Source: CBDFJH01 sp965198095 (GTDB lineage: Bacteria; Latescibacterota; UBA2968; GCA-2709665). From it: a DNA stretch of 64,000 nucleotides. A program made the translations under genes and the position numbers. The DNA lies in contig OZ240239.1 of assembly GCA_965198095.1 (NCBI GenBank), forward strand, positions 1,054,001-1,118,000, read 5' to 3'. Positions 17,246-25,905 of the stretch are shown piece by piece. The notes beneath the pieces are model-generated. The model saw nothing but the letters and a program-made list of their open reading frames with translations, had not been told where the DNA came from and made no database searches. The first letter of the stretch is position 1. Every line of letters begins with the position of its first letter.

Positions 17246-18090
17246 GGTCCTGTCACCCCCGGTCTTGAACGTGAACCCTCGCCTGATCGTTGCTCGAGAT
17301 GGGCGATCAGCCCTCTGAGCGTCGATTGGCAAAGAAGACACCTGTATGGGAAATGTCCCGTCCGGCGAAATCGGGAAGCGTTTGCTTCATTGAAGGCGTC
17401 GCTACGATCGCGAAATTGCCCCCACCACTTCGAATGATTGTCGAAGGCCACGCCCGTCGCGCTCGTCCGCCACGCCCGTGGAAACAGCTCCAGAAAAACA
17501 TCGAGGGAATTCAACCACGACGCACATCGGGCCCAATTGGAACGGGTCTCAAATCGTTTGATCAGTCGGAGCAATGACGCGGCCAGGGCGGTCGTGTCAT
17601 CGAACGGCGACTCCGGTGCGACGACGTTCGCAAAGTGCAGTGCAAGGGTGGCTCCGATTGCGTTTCGCTCCACCCAGAAACAGCCCGAATGAAGGGCGTC
17701 CGCCTCACCCTCCCAGACGCACCCGTGGTGGCGGGCCCCGAGCCGGGAGCGATCTCGGCAACCGCAAAAGCCGGGCAAATAGGCAGACTCGCGTTTCACT
17801 CTTTCGTTGACTTCGGACGCTATGACCGAAAAAGAGGCCTGTTCCCAACCCTCGGCGTCATCGTGTCTACGGAACAGCGCTCGCAACTCCCCGACAACCG
17901 CGAACCATTCCGGCGGCGCCAGGCAGGCTTCGGGCGACCCGAAGTACCAATGAAGGCGGACCCGTTGGTTGATGGCCTCGTCGAACGCCACGCCTTCGTG
18001 AGTGACGAGGTGCCATACGTACCACAGCTTCAGCCGTGCCAGTTTCGGGTGGTAGTCGTCCGCGGGGGCGTTTGTTGGACGTCGGCGCAT
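17242..18090 (-). CDS. Hypothetical protein with C-terminal Cys pair
   Basis: 282 residues with no recognised family. Amino-acid composition and evenly spread charged and aromatic residues indicate a real gene. The N-terminal region is helical (HPKLARLKLWYVWHLV), with a central Trp/Cys-rich part. Near the C-terminus CLLCQSTLRGLIAHLE resembles a short zinc-knuckle followed by a helix ending in His. Its stop overlaps the VOC start by 4 nt, implying an operon. It is transcribed divergently from the CopG-type antitoxin at 18171; the ~80 bp between them must hold both promoters. Function unknown. Confidence 0.6.
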   Translation of the reverse strand: MRRRPTNAPADDYHPKLARLKLWYVWHLVTHEGVAFDEAINQRVRLHWYFGSPEACLAPPEWFAVVGELRALFRRHDDAEGWEQASFSVIASEVNERVKRESAYLPGFCGCRDRSRLGARHHGCVWEGEADALHSGCFWVERNAIGATLALHFANVVAPESPFDDTTALAASLLRLIKRFETRSNWARCASWLNSLDVFLELFPRAWRTSATGVAFDNHSKWWGQFRDRSDAFNEANASRFRRTGHFPYRCLLCQSTLRGLIAHLEQRSGEGSRSRPGVTGP

Positions 18091-18098
18091 TTTTTATA

Positions 18099-18118
18099 TT
18101 GACAATGTATATACGTCA
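18099..18118. promoter_or_regulatory. Candidate operator/promoter in divergent region
   Basis: A TTGACA (18099-18104) followed by the palindrome GTATATAC (18107-18114) and GTCA. Small CopG-type antitoxins commonly repress their own promoter through short palindromes like this. No clear -10 hexamer could be placed, so the assignment is weak. Confidence 0.3.
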
Positions 18119-18170
18119 CCGCAGGTTCGAGTCATGGACACAGGGGTCCGGCTTCACGAGAGGAAGAGCT

Positions 18171-18461
18171 ATGAAGCGCGATGAGTTGAAGATGCGACTC
18201 ACCAGGAATCGGCCGATGATCCCTGTGAGCATTCGCATGCCGGAGGACGTCATTGAAGATCTCAAGCGAATCGCCCCTCAATTGGGATTCTCCGGATACC
18301 AGCCGCTCATGCGAGTCTACACAGGCCAAGGTCTCCGTCAGGATCTTGCGCGACTGCAAGATCACCCTGAACTCGACCGATTCGTCGAAAGTCTGCAGAA
18401 CCACGGTGTAGACGCGAAAACGATCGAACAGGCCATGGCCGATGTGAAGCAGCCTACCTGA
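18171..18461 (+). CDS. CopG/BrnA-like antitoxin (orphan)
   Basis: 96-residue protein with the pattern VSIRMPEDVIEDLKRIAPQLGFSGYQPLMRVYTGQGLRQDL, shared by CopG-type antitoxins related to BrnA (a ribbon-helix-helix DNA-binding segment). The start at 18171 follows AGAGGAAG at good spacing; a longer frame from 18036 overlaps the divergent gene and is not conserved in character. No BrnT-like or other toxin is encoded directly upstream or downstream, so it looks like an orphan or the survivor of a degraded toxin-antitoxin pair. Its last 8 nt overlap the 3' end of the convergent fabI fragment. Confidence 0.7.
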   Translation: MKRDELKMRLTRNRPMIPVSIRMPEDVIEDLKRIAPQLGFSGYQPLMRVYTGQGLRQDLARLQDHPELDRFVESLQNHGVDAKTIEQAMADVKQPT

Positions 18462-19050
18462 CTTCCGAGACCCGAATCTCTCCCGACTTCGGACGCTCGT
18501 CTGCCGCCGCAATATCGCCGTGAGGCGCACCCAGGACGTGGTATCCTCCATCCACCTGAAGCACCTCCCCGGTGACGCCACTCGAAAGGTCGCTCAGGAG
18601 GAAGAGCGCAGCCTTCCCGACTTCCTCCTGACTCACGTTTCTGCGCAGGGGCGCGTTCTCTGCGTAGGCGTGATGAAATCCTCCGAATCCCTTCACACCT
18701 CGGGCGGACGCCGTGCTGATCGGTCCGGCTGAAATGGCGTTCACCCTGATGTTTCCGGGCCCCAATTCGAAAGCCAGCTGCCTGACGGCGTGCTCGAGCG
18801 CGGCCTTCGCGGTTCCCATGACGTTGTAGTGGGAGAACACCCTCTGCGAGGCCAGGAAGGTCAGCGTGAGGATCGATCCACCCTCAACCATCGATGCGGA
18901 GGCAGATCGACTCATCTTCAGAAAAGAAAACATGCTGACATCGAGCGCCGTCCGAAAAGCCACGCGGGATGTGTCGCCGAACCGGCCTCGCAACGCTTCG
19001 GGGGGCGCAAAGGCGATCGAGTGATAACCCCCACGCGCAACCATCATCAA
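18454..19050 (-). pseudogene. fabI: Enoyl-[acyl-carrier-protein] reductase FabI, 5'-truncated
   Basis: The C-terminal two-thirds of FabI, the NADH-dependent enoyl-ACP reductase of fatty-acid synthesis, is well conserved. HSIAFAPPEAL opens the similarity, followed by EGGSILTLTFL, the active-site Tyr and Lys in YNVMGTAKAALE (Y-x6-K), RVNAISAGPI, PLRRNVSQEEVG and TGEVLQVDGGYHV. The N-terminal Rossmann half (about 90 residues, including the GIAxxRSI-type cofactor loop) is absent. Similarity stops near 19026, and upstream DNA carries only a short palindrome (CACCTAT/ATAGGTG near 19081-19099). Without the cofactor-binding half it should be inactive; a full copy presumably exists elsewhere. Confidence 0.8.
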
Positions 19051-19155
19051 TTTACTGTATCAGGGTCTTCGTGAATAATTCACCTATGAATCATAGGTGT
19101 GTCTATGCGATGATCGTGTGCTGTCAACGACCGCGCTGGCCTATACACAGGCCGG

Positions 19156-20130
19156 TCATTTCCACCGGGATTTCAAATCCGCCTCGATCTCCGGCCAGGG
19201 GACGTGCAGTTTTGCCGCTCCGACCATCAAGGCATACACAACGCCGCTGAATTCCTCCGGGACTCCCGCCTCCTGGGTCAGCGCCCTCACAAACTCGGCC
19301 GATTCCTCACCCACCTTCTTGCAGATCTCGTTTTTGTCCCCCAAAAGCTTTGACGTAGACGAGCCTGTCGGGGCTTTGGCGACGGCAGCAATCCGGCGGT
19401 ACTCCTCCTCCCACGGATTGAGTATTTTCCGCCCGATCAATGAGATGTCGCTGAACCGCACGACTTCGGCCACTTTCAGGCCTGCTCTGGACATTGCGCT
19501 ATCGGGTGATTCGTCTCCCCGATACACGACCTCGATACACCAGTCGTGGGTGCCTTCCGCGACCGTATGCTCAGTGTCACCCGTGTATGCAACGACGCTG
19601 AATTGAAGATCTCCGGATCGGAATCGTTGCGACAGGTACTGACGCGACGACCGTTCATACTTCTTGTTTACGGCAATGGACACCGTCAGGGGCGCATCTG
19701 GCATCTGCCCTTCGCGATTCAACAGACAGAGGGCGGGCCGATTGAACTGAGCACTTGGATCGAACCAGTCATAGGTATTGAGGACCCCAAGCGGAGCGCT
19801 GCCCGCGCCCAACATGTACTCGTCGAACAGGTCGTCTCCGGTTAGACCGTACGCCACTTCGCCACGTTGGATGCAATCATCCACGCGTTGGGGCACATCC
19901 TCTCCCCGGGCTGACACGATGTCAAGGAGCCCCTCGCTCTGGTCGGTCCGATCGAACTTGCCTGTGTCGCGGACGCCGATTTCCCTGAGCAGACCGTTCA
20001 CATACTCATTCAGACCCCTGTTCTTCGGAATGTAGAGTTTCGCCCTCGGCTCAGGCACGAATAGACCGATAGCCTCTCGAAACACGTTCTTCTCCTCTAT
20101 AGTGATTTCCATCTCATTGAGGCGTTGCAT
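19156..20130 (-). CDS. HisG-HisE-like fusion protein, divergent
   Basis: 324 residues. Residues about 20-240 resemble ATP phosphoribosyltransferase HisG: RAKLYIPKNRGLNEYVNGLL at the N-terminus and AYGLTGDDLFDEY, equivalent to the GITGxDxL motif. Residues about 240-324 resemble phosphoribosyl-ATP pyrophosphohydrolase HisE: SSTSKLLGDKNEICKKVGEE and SAEFVRAL. The two enzymes catalyse steps 1 and 2 of histidine synthesis. Key residues are doubtful: the HisG PRPP-loop (normally xDxVxTGxTL) is not recognisable, and the second HisE metal motif (E-x-A-D) reads EEFSG. The start at 20130 is supported by AGGAAG 8 nt upstream. No other his gene is nearby, so a changed role or inactive paralogue is likely. 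Confidence 0.65.
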   Translation of the reverse strand: MQRLNEMEITIEEKNVFREAIGLFVPEPRAKLYIPKNRGLNEYVNGLLREIGVRDTGKFDRTDQSEGLLDIVSARGEDVPQRVDDCIQRGEVAYGLTGDDLFDEYMLGAGSAPLGVLNTYDWFDPSAQFNRPALCLLNREGQMPDAPLTVSIAVNKKYERSSRQYLSQRFRSGDLQFSVVAYTGDTEHTVAEGTHDWCIEVVYRGDESPDSAMSRAGLKVAEVVRFSDISLIGRKILNPWEEEYRRIAAVAKAPTGSSTSKLLGDKNEICKKVGEESAEFVRALTQEAGVPEEFSGVVYALMVGAAKLHVPWPEIEADLKSRWK

Positions 20131-20280
20131 TGATTCGACTTCCTGCCTTTCCATCCGTATCGTGCTCTCGTTGGTCGCCCCGTTCGTGTCGACTGCCCGG
20201 GCCCAGAGGCGAGGGGTGTATCGAGAGACGCGGTTCACCTGACAGGCTTTCCCGCGCCCTTCGATACACCCGCGAGACCA

Positions 20281-20400
20281 TTGGGTTATGATCGGCTGAA
20301 CATCTCGCTGATTGGGCACTCAGGGACGCGGGGTCTTTGCACTTGTCGCAACTCCTGCGACTCTCTCTTCGAACCCGGACGCCTTCGTGACCGCCGGCGA
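20281..20400. repeat. Dispersed repeat, copy 1
   Basis: About 120 bp sharing high similarity with 25797-25905: ATCTCGCT(G/C)AT(T/C)GGGCACTCAGGGAC followed by CACTTGTCGCAA(C/T)TCCTGCGACTCTC. The latter contains a GTCGCA/TGCGAC hairpin. No coding function; possibly a miniature mobile or regulatory element. Confidence 0.65.
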
Positions 20401-20413
20401 GGCAGAGCCGGAC

Positions 20414-21235
20414 TCACCTCGACAGCGCGGCAGCCGCCTGACCCTTCAATTCCTCGATCATCGCCTCACGCTCCGCTCGGCTGGGGTAGTCCGGGTCGTC
20501 CCGGTAATCCTGCACCTCGATGAGCTTCCCGCGGTATTCCGTTTCATACAGCATCCGGACGGCGTCGAACAGACCCCGAGATTCCATCAGCCGAATCCTG
20601 GCGTCGCCGATCGGACCCATGCGCACGGTGCCCGCCTCCAGCATCGGCGGGTCCACCTTGTCGCGCTCTTCCACCTTCAGGAACTCCGCCCGCTGCGCGT
20701 TGGCACCCTCCACGGCGTTGTAAGCGGCCACCTGGGCCGTGTGGATGCTCGTGTTGTTGTCATTGCCGCACCCGATCATCATGATATAGCCATCCAGCGC
20801 CGCCAACGCGTTGAGAATGCCGGCCACGTGGTGCGCGCCGATGGCGGAACTTTCGCTCAGCCGAATCAATCCGACCGCCAGCCGCCCCTTGGCCGCCCAC
20901 GGATGACGAGGCGGATGGGCGCCCCTCAGCACGTCCGGCCGGCGCCAGAACGTGTCGGGGATGAGGCCGATGTTTTTTCGGACCGGCGTCGTCCCGGGGT
21001 CGTAGCCCGCCCTGTTCGACGATCGGACGTCCGTGTGGGACGGCATGAGCAGTGTCCCGGTCTCGCCCACCGTTTCCAACAGCGCATCGATCACCGCGCC
21101 GGCTCCGCCTTCCACGTGGCCGAGACTGCTCAAAGATGCGTGCACCATCACCACGTCGCCCTGTTTCAAACCCAGCGATCGCAACCCCCGAACGACCAGA
21201 GCCTTGTCGACATTCGATTTCTTTGGTTCGGACAT
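20414..21235 (-). CDS. AAC(3)-family N-acetyltransferase-like protein (copy 1)
   Basis: Member of the Antibiotic_NAT family named for aminoglycoside 3-N-acetyltransferases. Hallmarks are VMVHASLSSLGHVEGGAGAVIDALLETVG, GTLLMPSHT and HPPRHPWAAKG, followed by the conserved acidic and His region with NNTSIHTAQVAA. Length is 273 residues from the start at 21235, which has GGGAGG 9 nt upstream; a longer frame to 21301 is not needed. Many environmental family members acetylate unknown amines and do not confer resistance. A second, diverged copy lies at 28306-29130. Neighbouring genes give no substrate clue. Confidence 0.82.
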   Translation of the reverse strand: MSEPKKSNVDKALVVRGLRSLGLKQGDVVMVHASLSSLGHVEGGAGAVIDALLETVGETGTLLMPSHTDVRSSNRAGYDPGTTPVRKNIGLIPDTFWRRPDVLRGAHPPRHPWAAKGRLAVGLIRLSESSAIGAHHVAGILNALAALDGYIMMIGCGNDNNTSIHTAQVAAYNAVEGANAQRAEFLKVEERDKVDPPMLEAGTVRMGPIGDARIRLMESRGLFDAVRMLYETEYRGKLIEVQDYRDDPDYPSRAEREAMIEELKGQAAAALSR

Positions 21236-21314
21236 GATGACGAACCTCCCTTCGGCTCCCGTGGGCCCAGGGAGACCGAGGATCCCCGAACGACGACTCA
21301 CGAAATCTTCAGAT

Positions 21315-24143
21315 CTAACGGATTTGAAGCGTGAACAGCCTGGCCTTTTCGAGGGCGAGTCTGAATTTCAGGACGCGGCCGGAGTGTTCGGAGAGTCGGC
21401 GGCCGCTCCAAGACGGTTTGTGGTCAACCTCGTCTCCGAAGAACGGATCGGAGTCCTCGAGCGTGTATCCCCTGACGGGCGTGCCGTCCTCGTCCTGAAG
21501 CTCCACGCGAATCCGCCCGCCCGATTCGACCTGGGCGTTGACGAGGAGATCGGTGCCGTCAAACCGGATCGGGTGGGTGGTGAGCTCACCGGCAACGTCC
21601 AGCGGCGCCGCGTAGGCCAGTCGTCCGGGTCGGATGCGGGTAAACATGGGAAAAGAGCAGTTGGACATTCCGTGTCGCCACAGGTTTTCCCAGCTGACGA
21701 AGAAGGGCGTCTCGCTGTAGTGGGGGAACCGGGCCTGGAACGCTGCCAGTGTCGGATACCGGGTCGCCGTGGTGTGATTGTGGTGGGCGTTTCTGGCCTC
21801 GTTTCGGAGCAGCCAGACGTCATTGCCTTCATCGTCCTTGGCGGGCAGATAACTCCGTGACTGGAAGTACATGATATAGGGGAAATCGCTGTTCTCCTCG
21901 CCGGGCTTCACCAGCGGGGCCCGGCGATGGGTGAAGCGGTGCCAGTGAAGGAGGTCCCGCGACCACATGAGCTCCGGGTACTGAATGAGGTGATCGGTCG
22001 GATAGCTCCTGAGCTCGGCGACGTAGACTTCGCCGCTGTCGACGGCAACGCCCGCGGTCGCGGTCGTGCTGAGCACGGAGCGCCCTTGCTCGGCGGCCGG
22101 CAGGTCGACGATCATCCCCATGTTGTAGAACTGCATCCCCAGGGGGTCGAACTCATCGGTGCCCACGCAGAACCGTTTATGGAAATGGATTCCGTCGTCG
22201 GTCCAGATGACCGCGAGGTGGCGGAGCGGCCCCTGGTGGTTGTCCCACGGCATGCACTGAGGCGGGTACGGCGGAGAGTTCGGACGGTAGTACCAGAAGA
22301 CGGTCGACTTGTCCCGGAGCTCCACTTGATGGCGAATGGTCTCGCTGCTGTGCATCAGGTCCATTCCGGGCCCGAGATGGATGAGGGGTCTGTTGCTCAG
22401 GAACTGGTATTCGTTGTCCCCTTTGTAGACCATCGGATAGTAGCTTTCCGCTACCGGCCTGAATCCCAGCGTCTCCCTGGAGGCCTCGAAGTCGTCCGGC
22501 CAGGCAAAATCGACCTTCGGGTTGTGGCCGCCCGCGATGAAGCCCATGAAGACCCTGTCCATGTCCACCGGCCCGTCCCTCTCGGGATCGTAGACACCGA
22601 ACCTGTAGTTCGACGTGTTCACGCCGAGCGTCATGGCCGAGGTGACGTCTTTCGGAGGTTCCGTCCGGGTCAGATCCTCGAACGTTCCCAGGATGTTGTT
22701 GGCCTTCGAGCCGTGGAACTCAACCCTTCCCAATTCCGGTTTCTCCCAGTGGATCCCGTCTTTCGAAGTGGCCAGGCAGACGTAATGAGGGCGCTGCAGG
22801 TCTTCCGGGTAGAGCTCGAAGACCTGGGCCGCGGATTCGTCGATCCCTTCGGGAGGGGGGAGGCGGCCGCCCGGCAGCACACCGGGAACGGCGAGCATCA
22901 GATGATCCGTGTTGCGCTCCGCCTCCGGCCTCGGGTCGTTGAGGATGGCATAGCCGTGATCGAACGGCGTCCCGTCGTAGTCGAACTCCTTGACCGATGT
23001 TCCGGCGTCGAGCAACCTTCGAAGGAGCTTTCCGTATCCGGTGCCGAGCGGATCTGTCTTTTCACCGGAGGCTGACGTCCGGCGTAGGGTGATCGGGAGT
23101 GCTTCATCGCCCTGAATCCAGTCTCCGGACGGCGCTTCGGAACCGGTTTCGTCCTCGCTGCTTGCGAGATCATCCGCCAGGACGTGCCATCCAAAGGCCT
23201 TGCGAAAGGCGTGGGGGCGGTACATGGCTCGTTCGAAGCCGTATTCCATCTTGAACAGGCCTTCCGATTCATCGAACGCCGTCGACGTCGTCCACATCAT
23301 CTCGAACTCCCAGGGTTTGTCCTTGACGATCGCGGGCCCGTTTTGGCCAGGATCGTAGCTCATCGGCCAGAAATCGATCCCTTCGGACGCCTCGAACAGC
23401 CAGTCGTCGACCATGTATTGGAGGGACTGTCCCAACCGGAGCGGCGGCTCGGGTTGCACATCGGGCCCGATGACTTCCTTCCAGAATTTGCGGACCATGC
23501 AGGGTCCGAACGGCCGGCCGTCCTCCAGGAGCCGGATGCGGATCCAGTACTCGCCGCGGTCCCAGCCGGCGTGGTTGAACGTGAGGGTCTGACGCGCTTC
23601 GGTCAGGTCCAGGTCGACCGGCTCCACGAGGGATTCCGACCCCTTCCGTTCCGTCACGTCGATGCGGACCCGGCACGCAGGGACCCGCTCCGTCTTGAGC
23701 CGGATCGTGAGCGGGATTTCATCGTAGTCGACGCAGACCGGCCTGAGGGGTGCGCATTCGATAAAACCGGGTGGAAAGTCGTGCCGAAGCCGTCCCTTTC
23801 CACTGTTGGCGTAGAACGCATCCTGATCCAGGTCGGCGGACTCGGTGACGATGGATGATCCGTCGTTCAGGATCGAAACTTCAAAGGTCGTGACCCCCAT
23901 CTCGTAGTGCAGGGAGGATGCGCGTCCCTCGATCTGTTCCCAGGCACCGTCATCCATCAACGGGTACCGCATCCTCACTTCGGCGCGTTTTCCGTCGACC
24001 TGAAGGTCGCCGTCCATCTCCAACGCGTACCCGCTGGGCTGCGTGACCTTCACTCTGGCGGAGAGCTTTCCCCAGTGACGTGGATCACCCGGCAGCTGGA
24101 GCTTGAGGACCTGCGTCGTGTAGTCTGCCTGAATCACCTGCAT
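21315..24143 (-). CDS. Large glycosidase-like beta-propeller protein
   Basis: 942 residues with no signal peptide. The first ~230 residues are beta-rich. The rest contains motifs of the five-bladed propeller glycosidase-like proteins common in Planctomycetes and relatives: CLATSKDGIHWEKPELGRVEF then GSKANNIL, WSRDLLHWHRF, and a C-terminal beta-sandwich with LLVNAQVESGGRIRVELQDE and GYTLEDSDPFFGD. Such proteins are related to GH32/GH43-type folds, but the catalytic acids cannot be assigned here. The start has an excellent GGGAGG at 6-nt spacing. It probably acts on carbohydrates; the substrate is unknown. Confidence 0.75.
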   Translation of the reverse strand: MQVIQADYTTQVLKLQLPGDPRHWGKLSARVKVTQPSGYALEMDGDLQVDGKRAEVRMRYPLMDDGAWEQIEGRASSLHYEMGVTTFEVSILNDGSSIVTESADLDQDAFYANSGKGRLRHDFPPGFIECAPLRPVCVDYDEIPLTIRLKTERVPACRVRIDVTERKGSESLVEPVDLDLTEARQTLTFNHAGWDRGEYWIRIRLLEDGRPFGPCMVRKFWKEVIGPDVQPEPPLRLGQSLQYMVDDWLFEASEGIDFWPMSYDPGQNGPAIVKDKPWEFEMMWTTSTAFDESEGLFKMEYGFERAMYRPHAFRKAFGWHVLADDLASSEDETGSEAPSGDWIQGDEALPITLRRTSASGEKTDPLGTGYGKLLRRLLDAGTSVKEFDYDGTPFDHGYAILNDPRPEAERNTDHLMLAVPGVLPGGRLPPPEGIDESAAQVFELYPEDLQRPHYVCLATSKDGIHWEKPELGRVEFHGSKANNILGTFEDLTRTEPPKDVTSAMTLGVNTSNYRFGVYDPERDGPVDMDRVFMGFIAGGHNPKVDFAWPDDFEASRETLGFRPVAESYYPMVYKGDNEYQFLSNRPLIHLGPGMDLMHSSETIRHQVELRDKSTVFWYYRPNSPPYPPQCMPWDNHQGPLRHLAVIWTDDGIHFHKRFCVGTDEFDPLGMQFYNMGMIVDLPAAEQGRSVLSTTATAGVAVDSGEVYVAELRSYPTDHLIQYPELMWSRDLLHWHRFTHRRAPLVKPGEENSDFPYIMYFQSRSYLPAKDDEGNDVWLLRNEARNAHHNHTTATRYPTLAAFQARFPHYSETPFFVSWENLWRHGMSNCSFPMFTRIRPGRLAYAAPLDVAGELTTHPIRFDGTDLLVNAQVESGGRIRVELQDEDGTPVRGYTLEDSDPFFGDEVDHKPSWSGRRLSEHSGRVLKFRLALEKARLFTLQIR

Positions 24144-24250
24144 TTGGATCCTCCCGTACGTGTGCGGTGCGGTTCATCCGACGTTCCCCATATCAAGTTC
24201 ATAAAGGCTTCCATAGTGGCGCCCAACGATCGTGCTGCCGTGATCGAGCC

Positions 24251-25069
24251 TCAATCATTCGGCCTTTGCCCCACGTAGAGGATGTGTCTGGACGAAGCCA
24301 CCATGCTTTTTTCTGCACTGATTTCGAATAGCAGATCCAACCAAAGGTCTCTTTGTCTCCCTTCAAGTGCGTTGTAGCTCTCGTCGTCCGCGGAGATCGC
24401 CGGCTCGATACCTGCAATCCTGAGGGTGCGGAATCCCGCACGCTCGTGCAGGGGGGCGATCTCGTCCAGCCGGACAAAATAGCCTCGGAAGCCACCCCTC
24501 GGAGCATCAGCCGGGCGGTGGCCGTGTCTGACCAGCGACCGAACCTCTTCCCGGTTCTCGATCCACGAAGGGTCTTTCTTGATGAGGTTCCCAAAATTAC
24601 CGAATCTGGAAACCAGGGCAGAGAAGATCACTCCCCCCGGTTTCAGGCAGGCATAGGCTGATCGCAGGGCTGCCGTACGGTCGGTTTCAAGCACGAGATG
24701 GTACAGAGGACCCATAAGGAGAGCCACCTCGAACTTGCCACGCGGAATCCCGTCCAGCTTGCGCGCGTCGCCGGTCCGGAAATCAATCTGATCAGAAAGG
24801 TCAAGCGTTTTCGCCTTCGCCCTGCATCGGGTCACGCACTCGTCGGCAAGGTCAACAGCCGTGATCCGGTAGCCTCGCGCTGCCAGAGGAAAGGTGTAAG
24901 ACCCCGTGCCGAAACCAACCTCGAGGAGCCTGCCGTGAGGCGGCAGGTACAGATTCAAGTAGCGCCAGATGATATCGGCTTCGAGTTGGTGGTACTCCAA
25001 CCTGTTTGCCTCCGCGTCCCAGACGGCGTTGTAAAACTCGCGTATGTCTGTCAGGTCGTCCATGGTCAT
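24251..25069 (-). CDS. Class I SAM-dependent methyltransferase
   Basis: 272 residues. Motif I is LLEVGFGTGSYTFPLA, motif II ends in ITAVDLADECV, motif IV region is VALLMGPLYHLV and motif VI is CLKPGGVIFSALV. The architecture matches small-molecule or quinone-type methyltransferases of the Methyltransf_11/25 group. Two adjacent in-frame ATGs (25069 and 25063) exist, and neither has a strong ribosome-binding site. It lies between a VOC gene and the propeller protein on the same strand. The methyl acceptor is unknown. Confidence 0.82.
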   Translation of the reverse strand: MTMDDLTDIREFYNAVWDAEANRLEYHQLEADIIWRYLNLYLPPHGRLLEVGFGTGSYTFPLAARGYRITAVDLADECVTRCRAKAKTLDLSDQIDFRTGDARKLDGIPRGKFEVALLMGPLYHLVLETDRTAALRSAYACLKPGGVIFSALVSRFGNFGNLIKKDPSWIENREEVRSLVRHGHRPADAPRGGFRGYFVRLDEIAPLHERAGFRTLRIAGIEPAISADDESYNALEGRQRDLWLDLLFEISAEKSMVASSRHILYVGQRPND

Positions 25070-25117
25070 GCCATCCGCGCCGCAGCCAGGGCACGGTGTT
25101 CGCCTCTTGCAGCCGCC

Positions 25118-25528
25118 TTACCGACGAATCGTGGATTGACCCTGACGGGTCTTTTGGCCAGGCGGCACGTTGGCGTAGAAGTTCACGATGTTTCCGTCCG
25201 GGTCCCGAAACCAGACGGACCGGCGGCCCCACGTCTGAGTCGTCGGAGGTTTGACGACAGGCACCTGCATGGCCTGGAGCCGGCCGTAGTGCCGATCTAC
25301 GTCGTCCACTTCAAACTCGATCGTATAGCCGCCACGCCCCGCGCCCTGCAGGCTCCCGGCTGCCATGTTCTCCATACCCTTCTCATGGAATATCGAGAGC
25401 GCTGCGCCTTCCGTGCCAAGGCTTACGAATGCCGTGTCTTCTGTTCCCTCGACGCCGAGGATTTGCTCATAGAAATCCGCCAACCGTCGAACGTCGGGCG
25501 ATACGATACAGATTCCATTGAAGCGCAT
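25118..25528 (-). CDS. VOC (glyoxalase/bleomycin-resistance) family protein
   Basis: 136 residues, one VOC module pair. It begins MRFNGICIVSPDVRRLADFYEQILG and ends with RRSVWFRDPDGNIVNFY, the canonical N- and C-terminal beta-alpha-beta-beta-beta motifs; the Glu in YTIEFEVDD is a probable metal ligand. VOC proteins include glyoxalases, extradiol dioxygenases and antibiotic-binding proteins, so activity cannot be specified. The start has GGAGGG about 6 nt upstream. It is probably co-transcribed with the methyltransferase 48 bp downstream. Confidence 0.82.
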   Translation of the reverse strand: MRFNGICIVSPDVRRLADFYEQILGVEGTEDTAFVSLGTEGAALSIFHEKGMENMAAGSLQGAGRGGYTIEFEVDDVDRHYGRLQAMQVPVVKPPTTQTWGRRSVWFRDPDGNIVNFYANVPPGQKTRQGQSTIRR

Positions 25529-25672
25529 ACGGTCCCTCCGCTCAAGCCGGGCGGCGCTCGGTCGATCTCGTCACTTCATACCGGGAGCGGTAAATCGTTG
25601 ACATCATTTCCGCGTATGACAGGGGCGTATCGTGTCAACCGTATCGTGCGCTCCCTGGTCACTCCGGTGTGG

Positions 25673-25762
25673 CACCGGCAGCTTGCTGCCGGTGGGAAAT
25701 GACGAGCGAATTTTGTCATACTTGGAGCAATGAATTTTTCACGGGCGGGCGAGCCGCCCGTG
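25673..25762. repeat. Pair of REP-like palindromes
   Basis: First hairpin at 25673-25694: 10-bp perfect arms CACCGGCAGC and GCTGCCGGTG around TT, headed by GTGG overlapping its start. Second at 25740-25762: 9-bp arms CACGGGCGG and CCGCCCGTG around GCGAG, with GCCACG on the opposite strand. They are 45 bp apart in opposite sense, a BIME-like pairing. They are unrelated in stem sequence to the arrays at 6-11 kb and to the RAYT-flanking pair. Confidence 0.8.
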
Positions 25763-25796
25763 GCACACGCGATTAAGACCTTGTGTATTGTCGATT

Positions 25797-25905
25797 CGGT
25801 GATGATCAGCTGAGCATCTCGCTCATCGGGCACTCAGGGACACGGGGCTTCTCCACTTGTCGCAATTCCTGCGACTCTCACTTCTCACTTCAAACCCGGC
25901 CCCGT
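25797..25905. repeat. Dispersed repeat, copy 2
   Basis: Near-copy of 20281-20400, including the GTCGCA(ATTCC)TGCGAC hairpin. A further short stretch (CCCCGTTCGTGTCGA followed by TGCCCG) just beyond it also recurs near 20180, on the other side of copy 1. Confidence 0.65.
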
